The notes under the pieces were generated by a model that searched no databases, was not told the DNA's origin, and saw only the letters and a program-made list of their open reading frames with translations. Position numbers and translations under genes: made by a program. Below, piece by piece: positions 53,403 through 63,600 of a stretch of 64,000 nt of DNA. The stretch comes from an uncultured Caulobacterales bacterium (GTDB lineage: Bacteria; Pseudomonadota; Alphaproteobacteria; Caulobacterales; Maricaulaceae): assembly GCA_938009235.1 (NCBI GenBank), contig CALLIK010000007.1, forward strand, positions 1-64,000, read 5' to 3'. Numbering within the stretch: the stretch's first letter is position 1; each line of letters starts with the position of its first letter.

Positions 53403-53895
53403 CCCCCATAAAACCGCGCTTACAAAAAACATGATCCCCGCACTCAAAACCTGTGTCATTCTAAGGACGTTCTTTCGGACACGGGACAGGTAGAGCTCAT
53501 CTGCCGTATCGAGAGACGGTGGGGTTGAGCGACTTGGTGTGAGAGCTGAGTGTGTGCCGGGCCTTTTGAAGTGAGAGCCGACTACTAGGTCTAATGGCCA
53601 AACTGTAGGGACACATGGGCCGCTTCGTCAAAAACCGCTGCCGCGTGGTCGTTGGTAGGATTTACAACCCTGTCCACGTCATCTGCGTAAACAAAACATA
53701 TTAAACTCTGGCAGCCATCGCGGGTGCCACCACGCGGACTGTCCCTTTTTCGAGGGCTAACGCCCTCTATTTGCAGGTTGCCGCCTGCCAACCCAACCTG
53801 CGTGTTGGGGGAAACCAATGGCCGTAGCCACAAGATGGGCTGTGAGCGTTCCCGCTTGTCTAAACCCTGCTTGTTTCGGGCGTGTTGACTTCATA
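53403..53895 (+). repeat. Copy C of the dispersed repeat
   Basis: Same orientation as copy B and the best match to copy A (53469-53547). See copy B for the shared blocks. The minus strand has an 80-codon open frame (53591-53833) whose C-terminal part, around HAAAVFDEAAHV, is homologous to a segment in copy B. The 53.17-53.40 kb stretch before the repeat shows nothing I can support. Confidence 0.65.
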
Positions 53896-53944
53896 TATCT
53901 AAAGGGAGCCATGATGCTGTGATCCGAAAAGGAGTGAGTCTAGA

Positions 53945-54856
53945 ATGAGAGCCTTTCGCATCTTTTCATTCACGTTACTCGCGCTCGGGCTCATCGCGAT
54001 AATTTTGGTTGCCATTCCCTCCCGAAATTCTTTTCCCTTGGAGCCTAGAGATTACTCCCGAAGCATCAGTGCCGATATATCCACGGCCCAACCGCCTGCG
54101 TCGGTGATAGCGATTGACGGGCAAAAATTCCACTCGACCTACCATCAACCTTATTCTGAAACAGAAACTTACACGGGAGAGAACACAGAGGCCTTATGCA
54201 AAATTGAGAGTTTTGATCCTGCACTTACAGATGCGCCAACCCATCTAAAAAATAAAGAAACGTCCATAAATATCAAAACCCACATCCATTATGATGAGTC
54301 CAGTTGGGCTCAAAGCTTGGGATCATTCGGCGACGTTTACGCAGAAATGTTCAAAAAAAATGATGAAGTCTTCATCAAGACACAGACCAAAGCGTTTCTC
54401 GTGTCTGCAAAATCGAACTTCGGCGTTGAACTTATGTATTTGAATAATGAGGTCGTGTGTTACCCAACTGTCAATGCAATAAACTCGAAATATTATGGAC
54501 CCATAACTAGCTTTCACCACTCATCTGAAGACCTTAATTTTGAGACACTCTTCATCAGAGGGCACATGGACCAAGGGTGCTTAACGCTGCTCGACAAACG
54601 CGGTGACCTGCACCTCGCGGTTTTCCCATCACGTCTTGATGCTGGACTCACCTACAGTCTCATTCGCAACAGCGACTATGTAAAATCAGAGGAAACAAGC
54701 ATCGTATGGCTCGCCACCCCTCTCGCTGTACCCGCTGAAGGCGCTATAATTGACCTAAAAGACCCCGTTACGGAATGCGGCGGTGTCTCAAAAGCCATTC
54801 TTTTACGCGACACTCCCATTTGGGATTGGGGTGGGTTCGTATTCCCATCGCCCTAA
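53945..54856 (+). CDS. Hypothetical single-TM protein
   Basis: A 303-residue protein with one N-terminal hydrophobic helix (about 8-25) and a large extracytoplasmic part. Four or five cysteines (CKIES, CYPTV, GCLTL, ECGG) could make disulfides in the periplasm. No conserved enzyme motif is visible. It lies between a dispersed repeat and the aminotransferase gene and may be accessory. AT-rich relative to the neighbours. Confidence 0.65.
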   Translation: MRAFRIFSFTLLALGLIAIILVAIPSRNSFPLEPRDYSRSISADISTAQPPASVIAIDGQKFHSTYHQPYSETETYTGENTEALCKIESFDPALTDAPTHLKNKETSINIKTHIHYDESSWAQSLGSFGDVYAEMFKKNDEVFIKTQTKAFLVSAKSNFGVELMYLNNEVVCYPTVNAINSKYYGPITSFHHSSEDLNFETLFIRGHMDQGCLTLLDKRGDLHLAVFPSRLDAGLTYSLIRNSDYVKSEETSIVWLATPLAVPAEGAIIDLKDPVTECGGVSKAILLRDTPIWDWGGFVFPSP

Positions 54857-54969
54857 GCCTGAAAAATAAGTTGCCACTTTAAATAAGCCTCATATGCTAC
54901 AGACTTTCCCGATGCGTTGATGCCCTGCGCAGACCATCGGTTTTGACTTTAATACCAAGGACAGTTCAC

Positions 54970-56157
54970 ATGGCTGCCAACAACAATATTTATGATTGCT
55001 ATCGCCCACCCGCTCAGGAATTTGTGCGCGGTGAAGGCCCGTATCTTTACACCGAAGACGGCGATCGATATCTCGATTTCATCGCTGGCATTGCCGTCGC
55101 AAGCTTTGGCCACGCGCATCCAAAATTAGTTGAAGCCCTCACGAGTCAAGCTGCGAACCTCTGGCATTTGTCCAACATGTTCCAAATTCCGGGGCAAGCG
55201 GAACTCGCGAAACGCTATTGCGATCAACTGGAGTGGGCTGACAAAATCTTCTTCACCAACTCTGGCGCGGAAGCCGTCGAATGCGCAATGAAAACGGCGC
55301 GCCGTTATCAATATGACAGCGGCCACCCAGAGCGCGTTGACATCATCAGCTTCAAGGGCGCGTTCCACGGACGGACAATGTCCACCGTCACCGCAGGCGG
55401 TAATCCAAAATATATGGAGGGTTTCGGTCCTGCCATACCTGGATTTATCAATCTAGAATTTGCCGATCATGACGCGTTGAAAGCTGCGATCAGCGAGACA
55501 ACCGCTGCGATCCTCGTTGAGCCTGTTCAGGGCGAAGGCGGGCTACGTCCACTGCCGCCAGAATGCTTGCGCGGATTACGCGCGCTCTGTGATGAGCATG
55601 GCCTCATGTTGATCTATGATGAAGTCCAATGCGGCGCGGGCCGTACGGGTAAACTCTTCGCCCATCAGTGGGTTGAAGGTGGTCATCCAGACATCATGGC
55701 AGCGGCCAAAGGCATGGGCGGCGGATATCCGCTCGGGGCCTGTATCGCCAGCGCAGAAGCCGCACAATATATGGTGCCCGGCACGCATGGCTCGACCTAT
55801 GGCGGTGGCCCAATGGCGATGGCTGTTGGCAATGCTGCGCTCGACTTGATGCTCGAAGACGGCTTCATGGACAATGTCGTTCAGGTGTCGAATTTCCTTA
55901 AGCAGCAATTCGAAGGCCTGAAGGATGAGTTCCCAGACATGATCGAAGAGCTACGCGGTAAGGGCCTGTTGATGGGCTTGAAGTTGAAAGTGCCAAATGC
56001 CGATATAAAGACGCGCGCCATGGCGCATGGTTTGTTGGTTGGGACTGCGGGCGACAATGTGCTCCGCATGGCACCGCCGCTCATCATCACAGAAGACCAC
56101 GTCCGCGAAGCGATCGAGGTTTTGCGGACAGCCTTCACAGAGCTGAAGACCGCTTAA
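54970..56157 (+). CDS. Class III aminotransferase, acetylornithine transaminase-like
   Basis: About 395 residues. The segment VECAMKTARRY, the NSGAEAVE region, FHGRTMSTVTAGGNPKY, the pyridoxal-binding Asp in LIYDEVQCG and the Lys in AAKGMGGGYPLGA are all present. ATG 54970 has AAGGACAG just upstream. It most likely converts N-acetyl-L-glutamate semialdehyde to acetylornithine in arginine synthesis (ArgD), although ornithine or related omega-amino acids are possible. No argF follows in this window. Confidence 0.9.
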   Translation: MAANNNIYDCYRPPAQEFVRGEGPYLYTEDGDRYLDFIAGIAVASFGHAHPKLVEALTSQAANLWHLSNMFQIPGQAELAKRYCDQLEWADKIFFTNSGAEAVECAMKTARRYQYDSGHPERVDIISFKGAFHGRTMSTVTAGGNPKYMEGFGPAIPGFINLEFADHDALKAAISETTAAILVEPVQGEGGLRPLPPECLRGLRALCDEHGLMLIYDEVQCGAGRTGKLFAHQWVEGGHPDIMAAAKGMGGGYPLGACIASAEAAQYMVPGTHGSTYGGGPMAMAVGNAALDLMLEDGFMDNVVQVSNFLKQQFEGLKDEFPDMIEELRGKGLLMGLKLKVPNADIKTRAMAHGLLVGTAGDNVLRMAPPLIITEDHVREAIEVLRTAFTELKTA

Positions 56158-56173
56158 TCAATAAATGAAATAC

Positions 56174-56199
56174 TTAGCCTCTCCTTCGGGAGGGGCTAA
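56174..56199. terminator. UUCG-tetraloop hairpin between convergent genes
   Basis: TTAGCCTCTCC-TTCG-GGAGGGGCTAA, an 11-bp stem (one U-G pair) with a stable C(UUCG)G loop. No long U-run follows, so termination efficiency is uncertain. Confidence 0.6.
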
Positions 56200-56202
56200 A
56201 CT

Positions 56203-56523
56203 CTATTCAGGTTTTACAAGCATGTCGGCGACGGTTTCGCCTTGCCAAAGAATTTCACTTGGCCCGCACAGATCAGCCCATTTCATGCGCAACGCCGCAA
56301 ATTCAGCGCTCGGAACAACCTCTTGTGACGCCTCCATAACTTCACGCGACGGCCATTGCGCATAGGCGTAAAATGCGCCGTCATTGCCATAGTGCAGCCG
56401 AGAGCCAAGCGCGCCGCAATCATCACGGAAAAACGCCGTTACGCCTGACCAAACTTCGATAAATTGGCGACGCGTCTCGGAGTTATTCGAGAGCAGTGCG
56501 AAACGGTAGGAGACGCAGTACAT
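56203..56523 (-). CDS. Small ABM-like (dimeric alpha/beta barrel) protein
   Basis: A 106-residue protein with the antibiotic-biosynthesis-monooxygenase-like fold: a first strand MYCVSYRFAL, then helix RRQFIEVWSGVTAFF, strand FYAYAQWPSREVMEAS and C-terminal helix. Such proteins act as small monooxygenases or as dimerising domains. It is the last gene of the prfA operon; its start follows the previous stop codon without a gap. Function unassigned. Confidence 0.68.
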   Translation of the reverse strand: MYCVSYRFALLSNNSETRRQFIEVWSGVTAFFRDDCGALGSRLHYGNDGAFYAYAQWPSREVMEASQEVVPSAEFAALRMKWADLCGPSEILWQGETVADMLVKPE

Positions 56524-56757
56524 TTAATTGAGTCTCTCTTCTTCATTATTTTCAAACATACAAACTTTGTTTTCAGGATCCCAATTTATGCCTTGAGATT
56601 CACAGTCCGAAGAACAAACACTATGGGTATAATCCCAAGCCCCACCAAGATCGAGACAACTATCAATTCGAACAACATCAGAAAAAAATAGAAAGAATAG
56701 AACGACAACAACAATGGAAATCACACCGAAAACAAAAAACCATTTCCACTTATTCAT
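56524..56757 (-). CDS. Small single-TM, Cys-containing protein
   Basis: A 77-residue protein with one membrane helix (about 6-25) and an extracytoplasmic tail with four Cys (SCLD, VCSSDC, VCMF). The tail begins RIDSCLDLGGAWDYTHSVC, which is similar to VDNCLDAGHEYDFNNQVC in the preceding small gene. It overlaps that gene by 8 bases. Related sequences likely belong to one expanded small-protein family. Function unknown. Confidence 0.65.
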   Translation of the reverse strand: MNKWKWFFVFGVISIVVVVLFFLFFSDVVRIDSCLDLGGAWDYTHSVCSSDCESQGINWDPENKVCMFENNEEERLN

Positions 56758-56920
56758 TGGTAATTACGCACACTTGATTGTTGAAATCATACTCATGCCC
56801 CGCATCAAGGCAGTTATCAACTTTGGCATTGGAGTAGAAATGTTGGAAGAATGATCCTGCAATCAAGACAATCATCAGCACCAAATAGAGGAGATTTTTT
56901 TGTTTGCGGTCACGGCTCAT
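56750..56920 (-). CDS. Small single-TM protein, paralog of the next gene
   Basis: A 56-residue ORF too short for common cut-offs: a basic start (MSRDRKQKN), a membrane helix (LLYLVLMIVLIAGSFF) and a tail with two Cys. Its ATG lies in an ATGA overlap with the DUF998 gene stop (56917-56920), and its end overlaps the following gene start, so it is translationally coupled on both sides. The conserved D.CLD.G...DF...VC tail supports that it is real. Confidence 0.72.
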   Translation of the reverse strand: MSRDRKQKNLLYLVLMIVLIAGSFFQHFYSNAKVDNCLDAGHEYDFNNQVCVITNE

Positions 56921-57534
56921 GATGCGGCTCTGTTTGGCTGTGTCGACACAGCTACATATGTGAGAACGAGAAAGGCGGTGTAGTCACCCATGCGCTGCCA
57001 AAACCCGCGAAAACTCGCTTGATGAGGCATGAGCATCATCACAAAGCCAATGGTCATCGCTGCGGCTGCGACAGCAAAACCGACACGCCAGATTGGATGA
57101 GATTTGAGATTAGCAGCCAAGAGCGCGAACCCTATTATGCTTAAAGGATATTGGACCAAACCCAAAAGATTGTGAACTGTCTGGCTCGCGCTTCCCACAA
57201 TCGGACAGCCCGTGTCGCACGGAAAAACCGCCGCGCCGAAATAAGCGAATGGAAGCCCTAGGGCTAAACAGATCAGGCCCGCGCGAACACCCCCAGTGTG
57301 CGGCAAACGATGCCATAAGGCGATGATGACGAGGATACAGCTGATGCCGACCAGCGGGAAGGCCAAGGTATTCGTTAAGGCTTGGGTGGATGTGCCGTTT
57401 GCCCCTAGCTCACTCAGATAGTTAGCAAAGGAGGTATAATCACTGCGCGTGGTCCCCAAAATTTCTGGCAAAATTATGCCCGAGAACAAAAGCGTCAACG
57501 CCGCGATATAAACAAAGACAGACCGGCGGATCAT
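56917..57534 (-). CDS. DUF998 family membrane protein
   Basis: A 205-residue integral protein with about six helices. The family hallmark is the periplasmic loop with FANYLSELG and FPCDTGCP, and several conserved small residues within helices. No known activity. It overlaps the prfA stop by four bases (57531-57534) and the next small gene by four, so the whole unit is one operon. Confidence 0.85.
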   Translation of the reverse strand: MIRRSVFVYIAALTLLFSGIILPEILGTTRSDYTSFANYLSELGANGTSTQALTNTLAFPLVGISCILVIIALWHRLPHTGGVRAGLICLALGLPFAYFGAAVFPCDTGCPIVGSASQTVHNLLGLVQYPLSIIGFALLAANLKSHPIWRVGFAVAAAAMTIGFVMMLMPHQASFRGFWQRMGDYTAFLVLTYVAVSTQPNRAAS

Positions 57535-58595
57535 CCTTGCTCCATTTGTGCGAGGCGAGAGGCTTGGTCTTCGGCGATCAATGTGTTGACAACATCAGAA
57601 AGCGCGTCGCCCGCAACAATCTTGTCGAGGTTATAAAGCGTCAGATTGATACGGTGATCTGTCACGCGGCCTTGCGGATAATTATACGTGCGAATGCGTT
57701 CAGAGCGGTCGCCGCTACCGATTTGTCCTGCGCGTTCTTCGGCACGGTCCGCATCGACGCGTTGCTTCTCCATATCGTAAAGCTTCATCTTGAGCAGGCG
57801 TTCCGCATTGGCGCGGTTCATATGCTGCGACTTCGCATCACACACAACCACAACGCCCGTAGGCACATGGGTCATACGCACAGCCGAGTCGGTCTTGTTA
57901 ACATGCTGTCCACCTGCGCCAGACGCGCGCATTGTATCTACGCGCACATCGCCCATGGAAAATCCGATATCGATATCTTCAGGTTCAGGCAGCACCGCGA
58001 CAGTCGCCGCGGAAGTATGGATGCGGCCTTGGGTTTCGGTGACAGGCACGCGTTGAACACGGTGAACACCAGATTCGAATTTCATCATGCCGTATGCACC
58101 TGCGCCAGAAATAGAGGCGACGATTTCCTTGTAGCCGCCCATGTCGGCCTCATTGGTTGTCTCGATTTCGACCTTCCAACCTTGAAGCTTGGCGTAGCGG
58201 TCATACATCGCGTAGAGATCACCTGCGAAAATCGCGGCTTCGTCTCCGCCCGTTCCTGCACGAATTTCAAGCACGATAGAGGCGTTGTCATCCTTGTCCT
58301 TCGGTAGCAGCAGAAGTGAGACTTCTTTCTCTAGCGCGGGTAAAGTTTCCTTGAGGGCCTGAATTTCTTCCTTCGCCATTGGGCCCATTTCGGGATCGTC
58401 CAACATAGCGGTCAGTTCTTCCATTTCGGCGCGGACATCCATCAGCTTTTTCACGCCTTCGGCGATCGGGCGAAGCTCGGCATAGTCCTTGCCGAGTTGG
58501 ACGATTTCATTCGTATCACTCGTCGCACTCATGCGGGCTGTGATCTGGTCGAAGCGGTCAACGACTTGGGCGAGTTTTGTATCAGGGATATTCAT
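57531..58595 (-). CDS. prfA: Peptide chain release factor 1
   Basis: A 354-residue RF1. The GGQ catalytic motif is in [15 protein letters not shown] and the codon-recognition region is PxT-like within [10 protein letters not shown] and the preceding domain 2. It terminates translation at UAA and UAG. The usual partner prmC is not next to it; instead a chain of membrane-protein genes overlaps its end. Confidence 0.97.
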   Translation of the reverse strand: MNIPDTKLAQVVDRFDQITARMSATSDTNEIVQLGKDYAELRPIAEGVKKLMDVRAEMEELTAMLDDPEMGPMAKEEIQALKETLPALEKEVSLLLLPKDKDDNASIVLEIRAGTGGDEAAIFAGDLYAMYDRYAKLQGWKVEIETTNEADMGGYKEIVASISGAGAYGMMKFESGVHRVQRVPVTETQGRIHTSAATVAVLPEPEDIDIGFSMGDVRVDTMRASGAGGQHVNKTDSAVRMTHVPTGVVVVCDAKSQHMNRANAERLLKMKLYDMEKQRVDADRAEERAGQIGSGDRSERIRTYNYPQGRVTDHRINLTLYNLDKIVAGDALSDVVNTLIAEDQASRLAQMEQG

Positions 58596-58609
58596 GTACG
58601 CGACCTAGG

Positions 58610-60628
58610 TTAATCCAACGAGAGCGTCAAACCCGCAAACACCGTTCGTGGGCGTCCAGGGAAGAAACGTTCATTACCAAAGGCGAAATCCGCGCGATCC
58701 GCATATCGCGTATCAAAGACATTATCCATGCGCAGGGAAAGCTGGAGCGTCTCAGTGAGATCATAGCGCCCGCCGAGCGTGAAAATGTCGTGACCCTCAT
58801 ATTCATTCGTATTTCCAGGGTTGGTGAAATAATCACCCACATGGGTCCAACGCAAATAGCCGCCTGCGCGATCCCCGTCATACTCAAGTGCCAGATTGCC
58901 TAGCGTATCGGGCGCGCTGTCTACGCGGTCCCCATTCGCGATATTATTCGCGGCGCTGCCCACGTCTTCGGTAAAGTCGTATGTATGACGCGCCAATGTG
59001 CCTGCGCCACTCAGCGAAAACCCGCCCACTAAGTGAAAATCAAAACTCGCTTCAATGCCTTCATGACGGGTTTTGCCGTTGACGACATTAAATCCATTCG
59101 CATTGCGGAAAAAGAAATTATCCTTCCACATCGTGAAACCTGTAACTTCGAAAGTCCCGCGACCGAAGGCGTGACCACGAAGACCCACCTCTAAACTATC
59201 GAGTGTTTCCACATCAGCCGCGCCTGGCACTTGGTTCTGCTGCGCGGAATAGAGATCGGAGGTTTGCGGGGCGCGAGACCCGCGCGCCCCTCGAGCAAAA
59301 AATGTAGTTTGGCCAAGGTCATAGGTCAGGCCTAGTTTTGGCGTGAACGTGAAATAATCATCCGTCCGATCTGCCGCGCGAATAAAACGCCCTGATTGCC
59401 CGACATCAACTTGGTTGTCGTAATCATAGGACGTATATTCCCCGCGCGCGCCGAGATGGAGCGTGGCATTATTTCCAATTTCAAAGTCCTTGGTCGCGAA
59501 GCCCGCAAGCACAATTGCATCAACCTCATAGTCAAAATGCAAACCTTGGACAAAACTAAACGCCGATTCATTGTTTTGGAATTCATATTGAAAGCCAGAT
59601 GTGTATTCGGCGTCAACACCTGCGCTCCACCTCTCACCATAAAACCCAGACTTCACGCCAAATGAGGTATGCCCATTTTTATCTAGCGCCTGTCCCGGAA
59701 CGAAGTGGCGTAGAAACCGTTGCTGCGTACGACGGGCATAGGGCTGGAGGATGAGCGTTCCCAGATCAGTTTCCCTAACCGCTTTGATCTGCCCGCGCAG
59801 GGCTTGAGTGTCGCGAAAGGCTTCTGGATTTGCATTAGTTTCTATGATGTCGCGATCACGATAGGCATCATCACCTTGCAGAAACCCCGCCGTTTCCTGA
59901 TTGAGGTTGTTCAGTGCGATAAGTGTAGAAATTTCCCAATCGCCAATATCAGTAAAGTGTTGCACCGCGAGTTTTTGCTGATCAAATCCACTGTCATCGC
60001 GAAAACCACTATCGTGGGAAAGGTCAGCTGAGACTTTTAAATTGTCAGTCACATTGGCCACACCAGTGACATTAGCAAAGCCCCGACTGCTGCCTTGGAG
60101 CTGAATGAATTGACCATCATAATTAGACGGATTGAGTACAACATTAATCAGGCCGTGCACCGCATTAGAACCATAATCAGCAGGGCCTGGGCCTTTAAAA
60201 ACCTCAATACTGTCCGCGAGTTCAGTCGGCGCTTCGAGCAAGGCGTTCACATTCGCAAAGCCTGCCGCACGTAATGGCACGCCGTCCAATGTATAGAGGA
60301 AACTCCCCGCGCCCGCTCCGCCCGTCAGAACAGGCGAGCGAATTGCGGTCAAATGTTCCTGCCCCGACCCACGGTGGATATTCACCCCCGCGACTGTGTT
60401 CAAAAATTCGGAAGGGTGCGCGAGAGTAAGGCCCTCTGACCCAGTTGGTACAACCACGTCGATCGTTTCGGGTTGAAAAACCGTTCCAACCCGCACCCCT
60501 TTGGCGACAATAAGATCACCTACATAGAGGGGAACAGGTATAACGACATCCTCATCAGATACGTCCTGCGCCCATACGGACGGGGCCACGGCCAGCAATG
60601 CGACGCCCAATAACAAAATACATTTCAT
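58610..60628 (-). CDS. TonB-dependent outer-membrane receptor
   Basis: A 672-residue protein with a signal peptide (LLLGVALLAVAPSVWAQ). The plug domain is recognisable by PVLTGGAGAGSFLYTLDGVPLRAAG and the GPGPADYGSNAVHG motif; the barrel has repeated aromatic strands and closes with FAGLTLSLD. It imports a substrate such as a siderophore, cobalamin or oligosaccharide with TonB-ExbBD energy; substrate unknown. It is four bases downstream of the MscK-like stop and 14 bp ahead of prfA. Confidence 0.9.
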   Translation of the reverse strand: MKCILLLGVALLAVAPSVWAQDVSDEDVVIPVPLYVGDLIVAKGVRVGTVFQPETIDVVVPTGSEGLTLAHPSEFLNTVAGVNIHRGSGQEHLTAIRSPVLTGGAGAGSFLYTLDGVPLRAAGFANVNALLEAPTELADSIEVFKGPGPADYGSNAVHGLINVVLNPSNYDGQFIQLQGSSRGFANVTGVANVTDNLKVSADLSHDSGFRDDSGFDQQKLAVQHFTDIGDWEISTLIALNNLNQETAGFLQGDDAYRDRDIIETNANPEAFRDTQALRGQIKAVRETDLGTLILQPYARRTQQRFLRHFVPGQALDKNGHTSFGVKSGFYGERWSAGVDAEYTSGFQYEFQNNESAFSFVQGLHFDYEVDAIVLAGFATKDFEIGNNATLHLGARGEYTSYDYDNQVDVGQSGRFIRAADRTDDYFTFTPKLGLTYDLGQTTFFARGARGSRAPQTSDLYSAQQNQVPGAADVETLDSLEVGLRGHAFGRGTFEVTGFTMWKDNFFFRNANGFNVVNGKTRHEGIEASFDFHLVGGFSLSGAGTLARHTYDFTEDVGSAANNIANGDRVDSAPDTLGNLALEYDGDRAGGYLRWTHVGDYFTNPGNTNEYEGHDIFTLGGRYDLTETLQLSLRMDNVFDTRYADRADFAFGNERFFPGRPRTVFAGLTLSLD

Positions 60629-60632
60629 GAAT

Positions 60633-63600
60633 TTACGACGCTTTAGGTTTTGTTTTGGGCTTTTTGCCGCTTGAGGATTTAGACAAAACTTCCAACGGAA
60701 TATTCTGGCTGATAATATTCAAATCCCGTTGCGGGAATGGAATGGAAATACCCGCCTGCTCTAGCGCCTTATTGACCTCAGTATGAATAGCATGCGTCAT
60801 TGGTACGCGATCATCAAAAGACTTCAAAAATACTCTAATTTCGAAATCTAGAGAGCTATCACCAAACCCCATAAATAGAACTTGTGGCTGCGGCGTCGAC
60901 AAAATTTTCGAGAGGGACTTCACCGCGTTCAAGATAATCTCTCTCGCAGCATCCGTATCGGACCCGTAGGCAATGCCGACAGGCACCGTCAAACGCGTGA
61001 CTGATGATGACAAGGTCCAGTTCGTCACACGTTCAGACACCAACGCCTCATTCGGGATTAAAATCTCAAGATTATCAAGATCCTTCAAGGTCGTCGCTCG
61101 AATTTGAATGCGGCTCACGGTTCCAGATTGATCGCCAATCGTCACATAATCACCAATACGAATTGGACGTTCAAACAAGATGATCAGGCCAGAGACAAAG
61201 TTCGCAATAATTTTCTGCAAACCGAAACCAATACCAACCGAGAGGCCTGTCGCAATCCATTTGAGTTGTGACCATTGGAGGCCAAGTTGATCAAAGCCGA
61301 TAATAATACCTGCGCCAACAATAATATATCCCAAGATCGTCGTGACGGCATATCGCGTACCTGCATCAACACCGAGTTTACTGAGAACAAAAATCTCTAG
61401 AAAACCGGGTAAGTTCCGCGCCGCAATAAATGTCAAAACGATAATCGTCAGAGATTGAAAAACATCCCAAAGCGAGACCGCCACATTTTCTCCACCAACA
61501 TCATACGTCCAAACTTCGAACCCATCGAAGATAGACAGAGCTGGCACAAGTGAAGACCAAATCATCCAAAGCAAACCTGCAAACGCAAGAAGAATGGCTG
61601 TCTGCAGTAATTTTGACGTCTGCCGCGTCATTGTCGACACATCAATTGTCTCAGTATCAATAGGCGGCGGCGGGGGTATATCTTCGCCGCGTTCTTCGGC
61701 AGCTTCTTTTCGGCGACGGGCTTCGAGTTCAATTTCACGTCGTCCCAATGCCTCACGATATTTAAGTTGGCGTTGAGCCACGACAATCGCGCGGCGAATA
61801 GTTCCGTGAGCCACATAGGTAAATAACACGATAGGGCCCGTCATAAACATCCGAAGATTCAGAGCATTGGCACTTTCATAATACCCCGTGAGAGCCAGCC
61901 CAATCATGACTAATGGCAAACCAATAACAATCAATGCAATGGGGGTTCGGAATCGTAAAAAGAGCGATTCAGACTCATCGGCAGCATAGAGTTCAGCCCG
62001 CTTGGCCCATAGAATACGTGCAGAAAACACGACTAATGAAAGACTAGTTAAAACAAACACAAAGACGGACAAGCCTTCAGCAATATTTTTATCTGGCATC
62101 CCGTATGTAATGGCTAGGACAGTAGAAAATGTGCCCATAACAGGCACAAACCATCGCAAATTCGAACTGATGGTCTGTCGCAACCCATCTGACACTTTGA
62201 AATGAGCATCAAACAGACCATTTCCATTATCCCAACGCACCCAAGCGCCGCAGACAAGAGCAAACAAGCTGAGGTAAAAGGCTCCATTAGCTAAACCTTG
62301 GATCAACCGATCTGGCCGTTCTGACATGTTATAAAGCACCCCAATCAGTAAAAACATGAGCGCCAAAGGCAGTGAGTTAAAAATGCCTGCCCCAATGACG
62401 GCTGGTGTATGCCAAACAGTATCTTCTTTCACGCGCCCAACCAAACCCGCACGCCGATTAACGTCAGCCTTCAAACGCGGGCGGAGCCGATAGATCACAC
62501 CGATCGACATAAAGACGACCAAAACAAGTAGGAAATAAGATCGTCCCATCCGTACAAGTTCTGTTGTCGCTAGGTTTATGTTTTGCGGAGACAATAGCTT
62601 CAATACACCTCGACCAACTTTCTGAGGAAACTCAGAACCAATGGCAGGAACAGATCGCACCCAAAGCAGGTTTTCATCCAAGAGCGTTTGCAAGCTTTCA
62701 GTTTGTTCAAAAAGTGACTTTTGCGCCGTCAACAACTCTCGGACTTCAGTACTTTGACCACTCGCCTGCGCCGTGATTTGTTGGAGTAAATTACGACGTG
62801 TCTCTAAAATCTCATTTAAAGTGTTTTTTTCACCCGCTGTAAAATCAGGAAGGTCCAAGTTATCTCGGCGCGCAGACGCCAAAATCCCATCATAGTCCAC
62901 GACACCATCAGGAAGATCGCGAAGACTTTCTTGCGCTATAAGACGTTGCCGCGTTGCGTCAGAGAACGCGTTCTGCGTCTTGCCCATATCGGCCCGAATT
63001 GAGGGAAGCGATTGCAGTTGATTTCCAATGCGCCGTAAAATCGCACCTTCTTCACGACCTAGGCGGCCTTGTTCGACGAGGCTAATCGCGCCGCTAAGGT
63101 CATTCTCGACATCAATGACACGCCCGCGAACCGACGCTGTTGATTGCGAGATTGCAGGGGCGCCAGCTGCGATTTTTACAATTTGCTCAGCTAGCCCAAG
63201 ATTATAATCTGCATAGCTCGCAACAACAGGATGCCCGACTTGAGCAATAGTAGCTGTAGTTTCGACTGCATCACGCTCAACGCGGGCTTCATTGACACGC
63301 TTCTGCCCCGTAAGCGTACTCAGGCGCGCCACATCTAGACGTAAAATTTGCGCACGAATATCCGCGACAGCACGTCGTCGCGATAACAACTCTTGCCGTA
63401 AGGGTAGAGTTCCAGTTTCAAGATCTAAGGCTCGAATTTGATTGCGACGATACCAAATACTGGCACGGACTTCCGTACGGCGAGCCTGTGACAACGTCTC
63501 CAATTCTCCATCCCCAAAGGCATTCAGACGGGTTTGCAAATCCCCAAGTGCAGCACGGGCTTCCGATAATTCCTGTGGCGCAGCTTTCTGACGTATCGAT

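Noticed and set aside
53591-53833. An 80-codon minus-strand frame taken as an ordinary gene
   Set aside because: It lies wholly inside repeat copy C and has no clear start signal; reported as part of the repeat instead.
57537-58307. A 256-codon plus-strand frame opposite prfA
   Set aside because: It is the antisense shadow of prfA, with His/Arg-rich composition and no motif.
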